A stretch of 64,000 nt of DNA from Chromatium weissei (GTDB lineage: Bacteria; Pseudomonadota; Gammaproteobacteria; Chromatiales; Chromatiaceae): the NCBI RefSeq assembly GCF_016583765.1, contig NZ_NRRR01000001.1:1-64000 (forward strand), read 5' to 3'. This document shows, in pieces, positions 1 through 9,765 of this stretch. The translations under genes were made by a program, and so were the position numbers. Under the pieces are notes generated by a model. It made no database searches, was not told the DNA's origin, and saw only the letters and a list, made by a program, of their open reading frames with translations. The stretch's first letter is position 1; every line of letters starts with the position of its first letter.

Positions 1-13
1 GTTGGGGGGGATT
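1..13. repeat. Possible tail of a G-rich interspersed repeat
   Basis: The window opens with GTTGGGGGGGATT. This resembles the GTT(G)GGGGGATT tail that follows the palindromic CCTCC...GGAGG repeats seen inside tssL near 14.6 kb. Only the tail is visible, so the assignment is weak. It lies just upstream of tatC, where a tatB gene would normally end. Confidence 0.3.
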
Positions 14-57
14 CAAACAAGGCTTTTTAATCAAATTGAATTCATTGAGCAGAATTG

Positions 58-1089
58 ATGTCTCTTGAAAAACTTTCAAACAATTCCGGCGCTGAACAAT
101 CGTTTATTTCTCATCTGATTGAATTGCGCGACCGCATGATTAAAATGCTGATTGCAATCGGCATTGTCGTTTTACTACTCTTTCCTTTTGCAAATGATAT
201 TTATACGTTCATTGCTGAACCGTTGATTGCGCAACTACCCAGCGGCAGCACCATGATTGCCACACAGGTGATTTCACCATTCTTAACTCCATTTAAGTTA
301 GCGATGGTCGCTGCAATTTTTCTTGCAATGCCTTATTTGCTTTATCAATTCTGGGCATTCATTGCGCCCGGCTTATATCAACACGAAAAAAGACTTGCAA
401 TTCCGCTACTTGTTTCTAGTATCGCATTATTTTATCTCGGCATCGCATTCGCTTATTATTTGGTATTTCCAATTATCTTTGCATTTATGGCAGCGACGAC
501 ACCAACAGGTGTTGCCATGATGACCGACATCGCAGCCTATTTAGATTTTGTTTTAACGCTATTTTTTGCCTTTGGTTTAGCATTTGAGATTCCAGTAGCA
601 ACTGTATTATTAGTCATGATTGGTATTGTGACACCTAACGGATTAGTAGAAAAACGCCCCTATGTCATCGTAGGCGCATTTGTTATTGGCATGTTTTTAA
701 CTCCGCCAGATGTGTTTTCACAAACGATGTTAGCCGTGCCAATGTGGTTATTATTTGAATTGGGTGTATGGTTTTCACGGCTAATTTTGCGTCAACGTGA
801 TGATCAAATCGAATTGGTCAAATCCCCTCAAACCTCCGTTGATAAAGAAAAGATGACGGTGCCAATTGCAGCAACGACATCACAAAATTCAGTATCAACG
901 GCGACTTCTCATTCAGATACAAGTCATCCTGCAGTCAATTCAGTGGAAGCAAAGTTAATTCGTGCAAATCGCTTGCGTGAATTGAATAATCTGTTTGCTG
1001 TGCGGCATATTCTGTATGAAGTTTTAGAAGAAGGCGACGCTGAACAACGCGCCGTTGCCCGTAATATTCTGGCGCAATTAGATGATTAA
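58..1089 (+). CDS. tatC: Sec-independent protein translocase TatC with FimV-like C-terminal extension
   Basis: TatC is the multi-spanning inner-membrane receptor of the twin-arginine pathway and recognises RR signal peptides together with TatB. Residues 1-250 are a full TatC core: the N-terminal [14 protein letters not shown] motif, six hydrophobic segments and the [10 protein letters not shown] loop. TatC is normally about 250 residues; this protein is 343. The extra part is a Ser/Thr-rich linker (about 265-300) and a compact charged end containing [14 protein letters not shown]. That end resembles the FimV C-terminal domain, where A..IL.EVL.EGD..Q...A..LL.Q is typical. The ATG at 58 was chosen over the TTG immediately before it. 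tatA and tatB would be expected upstream, outside the window. The core call is certain; the FimV resemblance is a by-eye inference. Confidence 0.95.
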   Translation: MSLEKLSNNSGAEQSFISHLIELRDRMIKMLIAIGIVVLLLFPFANDIYTFIAEPLIAQLPSGSTMIATQVISPFLTPFKLAMVAAIFLAMPYLLYQFWAFIAPGLYQHEKRLAIPLLVSSIALFYLGIAFAYYLVFPIIFAFMAATTPTGVAMMTDIAAYLDFVLTLFFAFGLAFEIPVATVLLVMIGIVTPNGLVEKRPYVIVGAFVIGMFLTPPDVFSQTMLAVPMWLLFELGVWFSRLILRQRDDQIELVKSPQTSVDKEKMTVPIAATTSQNSVSTATSHSDTSHPAVNSVEAKLIRANRLRELNNLFAVRHILYEVLEEGDAEQRAVARNILAQLDD

Positions 1090-1134
1090 AAATTGCACTT
1101 TCAATTGCCTTTACTGTATTGCGCCAATGCACCC

Positions 1135-2370
1135 TCAAGCAGCCGCCAATTGCTCCACCCAGCGCAATTGTTCCGGTAAACACACTGTCTGCAAATCATA
1201 ATGCGCAATTGCGGTGGCGCGAGCACGAACACCAAGTCGTTCTCGTGCTGGCGCATCGTCAAGCAGCGCGCAAATTGCTGCGGTTAATTCATTCACATTA
1301 AAAAAATCCACTAATCGCCCGTTGTCATCGTGAATAATTGCTTCGTGCAACGGCGCGGTATTGCTGGCAATAATTGCACAGCCAATACTCATTGCTTCTA
1401 ATAGACTCCAGCTTAATACGAATGGATACGTTAAATAAACGTGAACGCGTGACAATTGCAGTAGAGTTACAAAATGTTGGTAGGCAATGCTGCCGAGAAA
1501 ATGTACGCGCTGCCAGTCATCTGTGCTAATTTGCGAACGCACTTCTTGAATAAACTGCGCTTTCCATGTCAATTCGCCGCTGGGTTTTGCGCCATAGCTG
1601 ACACCATCATTACCGACAATTAACACGCGTAATTGTGGACGACGTTTTAATAATTCCGGTAATGCCCGCATGAAAATATGATAACCCCGATAGGGTTCAA
1701 GATTGCGATTCACAAAGGTAATCACTTCATCGGCGCGAGTGAGTTGCAGCGTATTATTGAACGTTAAGCTGGCGCGGGAATTGGGTGTGAGTACAGCGGT
1801 ATCAATTCCATCGTGAATAATGCGAATACGATTTCGAAATGGCAGCGGAAAGGTGCTGGCTTGCCAATGGGTGGGCGCTAATCCGGCATCTGCAATCTCA
1901 AAATGCAGCAAATTATTGAGGTTTTTCAAACGCAATCGACAGCCGTCGCCGACATCCGTTGGCGGAAATTCAGGATCAAAACCGACATCAGCGCCGGTCG
2001 AGTGATAGAAGAATTCACAGTAAATGCCGAGTCGCGCCAGCGGCCAAATCTCTTTCAAAAACAAGCTCTCGCCCCAGCCCGGATGCGCGATAATGACATC
2101 AGGTTGAAATCCTTCATCGCGCAATTGCAGCGCGGCGCGAAAACAAGCCTCACCACGAATGGTTTTTGTTTCAAAATCACTGACCCAAGGGTGAATACCG
2201 GACGTGGTGCCGCGATTCGTGGAATAAGGCAATAGACGAACGCCTTGCCAATGCGATTGCGTGGTTTTTTGCATGGTCATTGCCAATACGTTATGACCCT
2301 GTGCAGCGAGTGCGGGCGCTAAAAATTTGAATTGACCGGGAAAGTTTTGGTGAATGAATAGAATGTTCAT
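1135..2370 (-). CDS. Glycosyltransferase family 4 protein
   Basis: This 411-residue protein is a GT-B fold glycosyltransferase. The N-terminal half starts MNILFIHQNFPGQFKFLAP, a signature of the family with a Glyco_trans_4-like N-terminal domain, and the C-terminal half is a Glycos_transf_1 domain with FVNRNLEPYRGYHIFMRALP and later EAMSIGCAIIASNTAPLHE (nucleotide-sugar binding region). It probably transfers a sugar from an activated donor to a polysaccharide or lipid acceptor at the cytoplasmic membrane; donor and acceptor cannot be told. It converges with tatC and stands alone. The ATG at 2370 is preferred over an upstream GTG at 2379 because homologues begin MNILF. Confidence 0.85.
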   Translation of the reverse strand: MNILFIHQNFPGQFKFLAPALAAQGHNVLAMTMQKTTQSHWQGVRLLPYSTNRGTTSGIHPWVSDFETKTIRGEACFRAALQLRDEGFQPDVIIAHPGWGESLFLKEIWPLARLGIYCEFFYHSTGADVGFDPEFPPTDVGDGCRLRLKNLNNLLHFEIADAGLAPTHWQASTFPLPFRNRIRIIHDGIDTAVLTPNSRASLTFNNTLQLTRADEVITFVNRNLEPYRGYHIFMRALPELLKRRPQLRVLIVGNDGVSYGAKPSGELTWKAQFIQEVRSQISTDDWQRVHFLGSIAYQHFVTLLQLSRVHVYLTYPFVLSWSLLEAMSIGCAIIASNTAPLHEAIIHDDNGRLVDFFNVNELTAAICALLDDAPARERLGVRARATAIAHYDLQTVCLPEQLRWVEQLAAA

Positions 2371-2419
2371 AAATCTCACAACGTTGAAAGCGGTAACGGA
2401 ATGATGCGGTTGAAAAAAG

Positions 2420-2477
2420 TTGTCAGTGATCAGTGGTCAGTGATCAGTAACCAGCGGTTGTCACTGATAACTCACAA
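2420..2477. repeat. Heptanucleotide repeat tract (STRR-like)
   Basis: Five contiguous heptamers TTGTCAG, TGATCAG, TGGTCAG, TGATCAG and TAACCAG occupy 2420-2454. After a short gap come two heptamers in the opposite orientation, CTGATAA and CTCACAA (2464-2477). The family recurs on the other strand at 43887. The tract lies in the 257-bp gap between the divergently transcribed glycosyltransferase and CheB/CheR genes. The rest of that gap holds nothing I recognise. Confidence 0.7.
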
Positions 2478-2627
2478 TTCAATCAATCGCTTGTATTTTC
2501 AACTGCGCGACTTCGCATTCGCAATGTTGGTGGAAGCGATCAGCAGAATTGTGATGATCCGAGTAAACTTGATTGCGTGACCGTCGGCTATTTTCACCAC
2601 TTTTGAATTGAATAGAGCGCCCTTCAG

Positions 2628-5600
2628 ATGACAAACGATGAGACAGACACCGAAACGCTTGGTATGTCCAGTGATCTGGATGTCGCACACAACCAACGAA
2701 TGACTGCAACGGGTAATCGTTTTAGAGGTTATGTCGTGGCGGTTGGCGCTTCGGCGGGCGGTCTCGATGCGTTGGAACGGTTTTTTCAAGGTTTACCTGC
2801 CAGCACCGGCGCGGCTTATGTCGTGATTCAGCATCTGTCACCAGATCATAAAAGCATGATGGCCAATCTACTTTCGCGCCACACGGCAATGCCAGTGGTT
2901 ACCGTTGAGCACGATATGAAAATCGAGGCGGATCGCGTGCACCTGATTCCACCCGCCAGCATGATGAGTGTCTCCGGTGATGTGCTGCGGTTGAGTCCGA
3001 AAAATCCGCGTGGCTTGACGTTGCCGGTCGATCACTTCTTCAGCTCGTTGGCAAAGGAGTACGGAAATCGCGGTATTGGTGTCATTTTGTCCGGTACGGG
3101 CTCGGATGGCACTCGCGGCTCGGTCGTCATTAACGATGCGGGCGGATTTTTGCTGGCGCAGGACCCAGAATCAGCCAAATTCGACGGAATGCCGCGCAGC
3201 GTCATTGCCACTGGTTTGGTCGATGCGATTTTGCCGCCAGAAGAACTCGGTCCGCGTCTGCTCGAACACATTCATCAACTGCCGCACGTGAAAATTCGAA
3301 TGCCGGTGTTGGCAACTGAAATCGATCAAGACAATGCACATGAAGAAGTGATGCACCTGCTGCAACATTCCGGTGGCATCAATTTTCGAGAGTACAAACC
3401 CGCAACCGTGATGCGTCGCATGGAACGGCGAATGCAGGTGCGACAAACACCGGATTTGCTCAATTACGTGCGCCTGCTCAGTGCGGATCGCGGTGAACTG
3501 GCGACGTTGCGCCGCGAGCTGCTGATTCCTGTCACCAGCTTCTTTCGTGATCCTGAAGCCTTTGAAATTCTTGCGGAAACGGCAGTAAAAAACATCGTTG
3601 CCGAACGCCCCGACAATCAACCGATTCGCGTTTGGGCACCCGGCATCGCCACGGGTGAAGAAGCCTATTCACTGGCAATTCTGTTCGCCGAGGCATTTGA
3701 CCGAGCGCGCCGCTGGCCAAATTTCAAATTGTTTGCAACGGATGTCGAATCACAAAACGTTGAAGTCGGCGGCGCGGGCGTGTTTTCCGAAGCGATCACC
3801 GCCGAGATTTCGCCCGAGCGATTGGAGAAATTCTTTCTGCGGCGCGGCAATCATTTCGTCGTCAAAACCGAGATTCGCCAAAGCATCGTCTTTGCGCGTC
3901 ACAATTTGTTGGAAGACCCGCCATTCACGCGCATGGATTTGGTGTCCTGTCGCAATCTATTGATTTATTTCCGTTCCGAAGCACAGGAGCGGGCGCTACG
4001 GCGACTGCAATACGCGATGGCTCCGGGCGGATTTATGTTTCTCGGCCCCAGCGAAACGCTCGCCAATCTGCAATCCGATTTCACCGCCGTCAGCTCTAAA
4101 CACAAGATTTATCGAATTTTGCGCCACGTCGCGTTGCCGTTGGATACCGCAATTGCTTCACTGTCACGCAGCTCGGTGACCGGAGCGCGTCCGCGTCCCG
4201 GCGTGCGGACGCAGGGTGTCGCCAGCGATGCCGCCGCGATTGATGCCGCACAAAATCTGTTGCTGCGCAGCTACGCGCCGACCAGTTTGCTGTTGAATCA
4301 ACGCCATGATTTGCTGCATGTTTTCGGTGATGTCAGTCATTACCTGCGCATCGGTGAAGGCGCGGTCACGCTAGATTTAGCCAAACTGCTACCGAGTTCG
4401 CTGGTCGCCATTGCCAAGGCCTTGCTCTATAAAGCAGCGCGAGATCGAGCGCCGCTGCGTTCTGATTTACTGGGTTTGTCACTGGATGAAAAACGCACCG
4501 AGCGACTGCGTTTGGTCGCACGTCCGTTGGAGCCACCGCACGGCGAACCGCATTTGCTGCTGTCATTTGAAACCGAGCCACATTTGGTGGTGTGCGCCGA
4601 AGGCGACGGCATTAACGGCGGACTGGCTGCCGCGCCACCCTCGCCCGCGCAGATTGAAACGCTCAGTCTTGACCGCGAAACTGCGCAGCGATTGGAAACG
4701 CTAGAACGTGAATTGGCGGCGACCCGTGAGAGTTTGCAGGCAACAATTGAAGAATTAGAAACAGCAAATGAAGAATTGCAGGCGACGAATGAAGAATTGA
4801 TGGCATCGAATGAAGAATTGCAAAGCTCGAATGAAGAATTGCAATCTGTCAACGAAGAGCTGTATACGGTTAATGCAGAAAATCAGGAAAAAATTGAAAT
4901 TCTCAATCGACTGAATGCGGATTTAGATGGCATGGCAAAAGCAGCATCCATTGCCACTGTATTTGTTGATTCGCAATTGCGTTTAACCCGCTTCACACCA
5001 GAAGCAACTGCATTATTCAAAATCCGCGATGGCGATTTAGGTCGTCCAATTGACGATTTCACCAATCTACTGCAATACCCTGAATTTCTACCCGAATTGC
5101 ATCGCACCATTGCCAGCGGTGAAATGCTGCAACACGAAATCGATGCCGCAAATGGACGACATTATTTAGCGCGAGTGCTGCCGTATGCCGTGCGTTCCGG
5201 TGAAGCGCGAGGCGCAGTAGCAACCTTTGTGGACATCACCACACTGCGCGATGTTGAACGACTGCAAGCCGTTTTGGATTCATTGCCAGAACATGTTGCG
5301 GTGCTCGATGCCAATGGCGTGATCACGATGGTCAACCGCTCTTGGGAAGATTTTTCTAGTGAAAACAGCTATTTATCCTTACAGAACTCTGGATTAGGCA
5401 CGAATTATCTGGACGTGTGCGATTTGCGCCAGATTGCCGATGAGGCGACATTGAAAGAAGCCATGCTCGGTATTCGCCGCGTGTTAGACGGCAAGGCTTC
5501 GAGCTTTTCAATTGAATATCCACGTCATACCGCTGACGAGCAGCGGTGGTATGTGATGCACGTTGCACCGATTGAGCATCCGAGCGGCGGTGTGATCATT

Positions 5601-5660
5601 AGTCACATTAATATCAGCAAGTGGTCTTCTGGTAAAAATCACCAACCTCAAGACAGTTAA
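2628..5660 (+). CDS. CheB-CheR-PAS fusion chemotaxis-type signalling protein
   Basis: This 1010-residue multidomain protein carries a CheB methylesterase domain (about 35-220), with the catalytic Ser in VGASAGG (S42), His in IQHLSPDH (H69) and Asp in GTGSDGTRG, and no receiver domain. A CheR methyltransferase domain follows (about 235-500), with FFRDPEAF and the SAM-binding [15 protein letters not shown] near 336-350. Next come a linker, a long coiled coil (about 685-770) built on a seven-residue NEEL repeat encoded by a 21-bp period at 4748-4863, and two PAS-like domains. Such fusions modify receptor glutamates or act as phosphorelay components; no receptor gene lies nearby. No good ribosome binding site is seen, so ATGs at 2664 or 2700 are alternative starts. 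A PAS-GGDEF-EAL gene follows 49 bp later and may be cotranscribed. Confidence 0.9.
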   Translation: MTNDETDTETLGMSSDLDVAHNQRMTATGNRFRGYVVAVGASAGGLDALERFFQGLPASTGAAYVVIQHLSPDHKSMMANLLSRHTAMPVVTVEHDMKIEADRVHLIPPASMMSVSGDVLRLSPKNPRGLTLPVDHFFSSLAKEYGNRGIGVILSGTGSDGTRGSVVINDAGGFLLAQDPESAKFDGMPRSVIATGLVDAILPPEELGPRLLEHIHQLPHVKIRMPVLATEIDQDNAHEEVMHLLQHSGGINFREYKPATVMRRMERRMQVRQTPDLLNYVRLLSADRGELATLRRELLIPVTSFFRDPEAFEILAETAVKNIVAERPDNQPIRVWAPGIATGEEAYSLAILFAEAFDRARRWPNFKLFATDVESQNVEVGGAGVFSEAITAEISPERLEKFFLRRGNHFVVKTEIRQSIVFARHNLLEDPPFTRMDLVSCRNLLIYFRSEAQERALRRLQYAMAPGGFMFLGPSETLANLQSDFTAVSSKHKIYRILRHVALPLDTAIASLSRSSVTGARPRPGVRTQGVASDAAAIDAAQNLLLRSYAPTSLLLNQRHDLLHVFGDVSHYLRIGEGAVTLDLAKLLPSSLVAIAKALLYKAARDRAPLRSDLLGLSLDEKRTERLRLVARPLEPPHGEPHLLLSFETEPHLVVCAEGDGINGGLAAAPPSPAQIETLSLDRETAQRLETLERELAATRESLQATIEELETANEELQATNEELMASNEELQSSNEELQSVNEELYTVNAENQEKIEILNRLNADLDGMAKAASIATVFVDSQLRLTRFTPEATALFKIRDGDLGRPIDDFTNLLQYPEFLPELHRTIASGEMLQHEIDAANGRHYLARVLPYAVRSGEARGAVATFVDITTLRDVERLQAVLDSLPEHVAVLDANGVITMVNRSWEDFSSENSYLSLQNSGLGTNYLDVCDLRQIADEATLKEAMLGIRRVLDGKASSFSIEYPRHTADEQRWYVMHVAPIEHPSGGVIISHINISKWSSGKNHQPQDS

Positions 5661-5709
5661 CTTGAATTCTGAATTATTATTTAATTAAAGGTTTCTCGCG
5701 GAAAAGCGA

Positions 5710-8700
5710 ATGAGTAGACAGCAAATAGGGAGTCAGGATGACTCTGCACGGATTAACGAACTAATTAACATTTCTCCTGAAGAATTGCGAGAACGGGCGT
5801 TGCTGGCGCTGCAACAAGGGCGCTTTGATCTTGCAGATGAAGTGCTGGCGAATAGCGATTTGAAAGTTGCGGCATTGGTTGAAAATCTGCGTATTTATCA
5901 AGCTGAACTTGAAATTCAGAATGAAGAATTATTGCGTAGTCAACGCCAGAGCCAAGATGCGCTCAATCGCTTTACTTCATTTTTTAATAGTTTGCCAGTG
6001 GCTGAATTGGTCATTGATCGCACGGGTTTGGTTAAAGAAAGCAATTTGGCGGCGCAAGGATTATTTAATCTAAAGGATGCACATTTTCATCAGCACTTTT
6101 TTGCGCGTTTAATTGATGAAGCGGATCGCAGCACGGTCGTTGGTGCATGGTCAAAACTATCGGGAAATCAAACGCTCGAACTTCAAGAAATTCATTTTCG
6201 CGGCGGGCATCTCGGTACCTTTGTTGGTGATTTGCATTTTGCGCCACTGCCGACGACTGAGGATACGCTGCCGCAATTTGTGTGTGCGGTGATTGATCGC
6301 AGCGAGGCGGTGCGCCAGCGTCAAGATTTGTTTCAAACCAGTGAACGGTTACGTCGTAGCGAAGCCAATCTGAAAGAACGTTTGAAGGAATTGGCGTGTT
6401 TGCATGACGTGCTGGCGGCGACGCATCAGGTGGATACGCCGGTTGAAGTGGCGTTGCGGCAAATTGTGGAGCGACTTCCGGCGGCATGGCAGTTTGCAGA
6501 GCTGGCGGAGGCGCGCATTCGCTTGCCGAATGCCTGTTTTGAGACGGCCAACTTTGTCGTTACGGAATGGATGTTGACGGCGCGAATTTTTCTGGCAAAA
6601 GGTTGTGAGGGTGATATTTCAGTGGTTTACCGCACTCCGCCCAATGACGCGGAGCGCGTGTATTTTTTACCGGAAGAACACGCGCTGTTAATGGCAGTGG
6701 CGACGCATATCGGTGGCTTTTTAGATCGTCACGCGGATGAAGAGCATTTGCGCGAAAGTCGTGAGCGTTATCGAGTGCTCGCGCAATACAGCCCAGATTG
6801 GGAATACTGGCTCGGCCCTGATGGAGCCTATCGTTATGTTTCTCCAGCCTGTCTCAAACTGACCGGTTATCCCGCTGAAGCCTTTATTGAAGACCCTGAG
6901 CTGTTCGTGCATCTCATTCATCCGGCAGATCGGGCACTGTGGACAAAACACAGTCTGGCACTGACTTCAGTCGTTGATCCCAATGCGATTGACGTGGACA
7001 GTTTGGAATTACGCATTTTCGCCCGCAACGGCGAAGAGCGGTGGATCGAACACATCTGTAATCCGGTGGTTGCCGAAGACGGACGTTGTTTAGGACGGCG
7101 CGGAGTCAATCGCAACATCACAGCGCGAAAACGGTTTGAAGAGGCATTGAAACGCAGTGAAGATTTTCTCAATGCCACCGGGCGAATGGCGAAAGTCGGT
7201 GGCTGGGAACTTGATCCCGTCACCAACACGATGCGCTGGACTCCCGTCACCTATGACATCTTTGAGCTAGCGCAAACCCAAACACCGTCGTTTGAAGGCG
7301 GTCTACAATTTTTCCATTCCAACGATCGCCCTAAATTAGAAAAGATGATGGATTTGGCGATCTCGCTGGGTCAACCATTTGACACGCAGGCGCGATTGAT
7401 CACAGCGCGTCATCGCTCGCTGTGGGTGCAGGTTGCCTGCGAGCCGGTGTTGGAGCACGGCATTGCCGTCAAATTATTGGGCACGATTCAGGACATCAGC
7501 GCCCGCATGGAGGCGGATAAATCGCTGCGACAAGCAGCGCGAGTGTTTGAAAATACAGCAGAAGGTGTCGTGATTACCGATCCAGAAGAACGAATTTTGG
7601 CGGTCAATCGCGCTTTCGTGGAAATCACCGGCTACACCGAAGAAGAGGTGCTCGGTGCAACACCGCGTTTGCTCAACTCGGGACGACACAATGCCGATTT
7701 TTACCGCGACATGTGGGCAGAACTCAATCGTGTGGGGCAATGGCGCGGCGAGCTGTGGAACCGTCATAAAAATGGGCAGATTTATCCTGAATTGATGACC
7801 ATCAGCGCCGTTGTTGATGGTTGTGGCGAATTGACGCATTACGTGGGCGTGTTCCGCGACATCACCCATCTCAAACGGTCGGAAGAAAAACTGACCTATC
7901 TCGCGCATCACGATTCACTGACCGGCTTGCCCAATCGCACCCTGTTTCAAGCGCGTTTAGAGCAATGTTTACAGCGTGCGGCGCGTCATCATCATCAAGT
8001 GGGGCTGCTGTTTTTAGATTTAGATCGTTTCAAAATCGTCAACGACACGCTCGGACATCCGGTCGGCGATGCGTTACTGAAACAGGTTGCCAGCGTTTTA
8101 TCCAAGCAGGTGCGCGAATCAGACACCATTGCGCGCCTCGGTGGCGACGAATTCGTCATCATTCTCGACGACATTCCGGCGGCGCGTTTTGCTGCCAATT
8201 TTGCCGAGCGCCTGATGTCCGCATTCAGCCAGCCGTTCATCGTGGAAGGACACGAATTGTTTGTCACCGCCAGCATGGGTGTCAGTCTGTATCCGCAAGA
8301 CGGCGGCGACATCGACGCGCTGGTACGTCATGCCGACATCGCCATGTATCAAACCAAAAACGGCGGACGCAACGGCTTCTGTTTCTTTGAATCAGCGATG
8401 ACCGATGGCGCAACCGAGCGGCTGCGGTTGGAGCACGATCTGCATGGTGCGTTAACGCGTCACGAATTTTTTCTGCATTATCAACCACAAATCGACCTCA
8501 TTACGCGGCAACTGTGCGGCGTGGAAGCGTTGTGTCGCTGGCAACATCCGACGCTCGGCATGATTTCGCCAAACCAATTTATTCCGCTCGCCGAGGACAT
8601 TGGGCTGATTGATCGGCTCGGCGCGTGGGTGCTGGAGGAAAGTTGTCAACAGATGATGCGCTGGGATCAAGCGGGATTTCTCGTGCCACGTCTCGCCGTC

Positions 8701-9207
8701 AATCTCTCGGTGCGAGAATTGGAGCGCAAAAGTTTAGTCACTGAAATTAAAGACATTTTGGAACGCAGTGGCGTTGCGCCGGAGCGTCTTGAATTGGAAG
8801 TGACCGAATCGATGATCATGCGCAATCCAGAAAGCGGCATTCAGACCTTGACGGCATTGCGCGAACTGGGTGTCACGCTGGCAGTGGACGATTTCGGCAC
8901 GGGCTATTCATCGCTGGCCTATCTCAAACGGCTGCCACTGAACCGCTTGAAAATTGACCGTTCTTTCGTGGAAAAACTCACGCAAGATGCCAATGACGAT
9001 GCCATTGTGCGCGCAATTCTCGCGCTGGGTCGCAGTCTGGGTTTAGAAACGCTTGCCGAGGGCATTGAAACGTCGGGACAAGTTGCATTTTTGCTGCAAG
9101 AAAACTGTATTGAAGGACAGGGTTATTTATTTAGTCATCCGATGTTATCGGAGGCATTGGCTGCAACGTGGACAGAATTACTGCACTGTTCAACTGCTGG
9201 TGAGTAA
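5710..9207 (+). CDS. PAS/GGDEF/EAL bifunctional c-di-GMP signalling protein
   Basis: This 1165-residue cytoplasmic protein begins with a short helical module ending [24 protein letters not shown] domain, a GAF-like region (about 225-345) and at least three further PAS/PAC units (about 350-720) follow. The diguanylate cyclase domain has an intact GGDEF at 811-815 and an RESD inhibitory site five residues before it. The phosphodiesterase domain has VEAL (EAL at 939-941) and DDFGTGYSS. Both catalytic motifs are intact, so synthesis or breakdown of c-di-GMP may be switched by PAS or GAF signals. No membrane segment is visible. The N-terminal module and the first PAS units resemble those of the hybrid kinase at 49.2-53.2 kb. 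The 3' end overlaps the convergent tagF by 18 nt. Confidence 0.93.
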   Translation: MSRQQIGSQDDSARINELINISPEELRERALLALQQGRFDLADEVLANSDLKVAALVENLRIYQAELEIQNEELLRSQRQSQDALNRFTSFFNSLPVAELVIDRTGLVKESNLAAQGLFNLKDAHFHQHFFARLIDEADRSTVVGAWSKLSGNQTLELQEIHFRGGHLGTFVGDLHFAPLPTTEDTLPQFVCAVIDRSEAVRQRQDLFQTSERLRRSEANLKERLKELACLHDVLAATHQVDTPVEVALRQIVERLPAAWQFAELAEARIRLPNACFETANFVVTEWMLTARIFLAKGCEGDISVVYRTPPNDAERVYFLPEEHALLMAVATHIGGFLDRHADEEHLRESRERYRVLAQYSPDWEYWLGPDGAYRYVSPACLKLTGYPAEAFIEDPELFVHLIHPADRALWTKHSLALTSVVDPNAIDVDSLELRIFARNGEERWIEHICNPVVAEDGRCLGRRGVNRNITARKRFEEALKRSEDFLNATGRMAKVGGWELDPVTNTMRWTPVTYDIFELAQTQTPSFEGGLQFFHSNDRPKLEKMMDLAISLGQPFDTQARLITARHRSLWVQVACEPVLEHGIAVKLLGTIQDISARMEADKSLRQAARVFENTAEGVVITDPEERILAVNRAFVEITGYTEEEVLGATPRLLNSGRHNADFYRDMWAELNRVGQWRGELWNRHKNGQIYPELMTISAVVDGCGELTHYVGVFRDITHLKRSEEKLTYLAHHDSLTGLPNRTLFQARLEQCLQRAARHHHQVGLLFLDLDRFKIVNDTLGHPVGDALLKQVASVLSKQVRESDTIARLGGDEFVIILDDIPAARFAANFAERLMSAFSQPFIVEGHELFVTASMGVSLYPQDGGDIDALVRHADIAMYQTKNGGRNGFCFFESAMTDGATERLRLEHDLHGALTRHEFFLHYQPQIDLITRQLCGVEALCRWQHPTLGMISPNQFIPLAEDIGLIDRLGAWVLEESCQQMMRWDQAGFLVPRLAVNLSVRELERKSLVTEIKDILERSGVAPERLELEVTESMIMRNPESGIQTLTALRELGVTLAVDDFGTGYSSLAYLKRLPLNRLKIDRSFVEKLTQDANDDAIVRAILALGRSLGLETLAEGIETSGQVAFLLQENCIEGQGYLFSHPMLSEALAATWTELLHCSTAGE

Positions 9208-9765
9208 CGCGCCAAACTGAGTCGGCGGCGGCAATTCTGAATAGTGCAATTCAGCACTGCGCGATTGCCAGCGACTGCCACATGATGCCAACGAACCACT
9301 GCCAACGGACAACGGCGGACAACTGCCCAGCGCCAGCACCGCCGCATCAAATTTCGCCACATCGCAGCCCGGCTGCAATCCCAACAACGCCACTGTTTCT
9401 GCTCGTGCAAACCAATCGTCAGCGCCACAAAAGCAATTAAAACAGTCGGTTGTCGAATCAATTTGGCAGGCAATCGTCAGTGGAAAATAGCGCCCAACGC
9501 GATCCACACTCGGCATCAGCACCCCCGCCCACGCCAATTGCCCAGCAACATTCGGTGTCAACACAAAACGCCACAGCGGACTGACCAAATAAATCTCCAG
9601 CCATCGTTCGCCGAGCTGCGCCCGACTGCTCGCCAGCGATGCGCGCAGCCATTGGTCCCAAGGTTGCACAAAACTGCTCGGCAAGCGCCGTTGCACAAAA
9701 TCGCCGATTTCCGGCAATTTGCCGTAAAAGCCGGGTGGGTCAATTCGATTTCTTCCGCCAAACAT
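9190..9765 (-). CDS. tagF: Type VI secretion-associated protein TagF
   Basis: This 191-residue protein has the TagF (BMA_A0400-like) fold signature: FYGKLPEIGDFVQRRLP at the start, WDQWL, and a central GVLMPSVDRVGRYFPLTI. TagF proteins are cytoplasmic post-translational regulators that restrain type VI secretion, in some species together with the FHA protein. The gene is last in the tagH-tssJKLM-tagF operon. Its ATG overlaps the tssM stop in a TGATG arrangement, which favours 9765 over a GTG at 9768. Confidence 0.88.
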   Translation of the reverse strand: MFGGRNRIDPPGFYGKLPEIGDFVQRRLPSSFVQPWDQWLRASLASSRAQLGERWLEIYLVSPLWRFVLTPNVAGQLAWAGVLMPSVDRVGRYFPLTIACQIDSTTDCFNCFCGADDWFARAETVALLGLQPGCDVAKFDAAVLALGSCPPLSVGSGSLASCGSRWQSRSAELHYSELPPPTQFGALLTSS

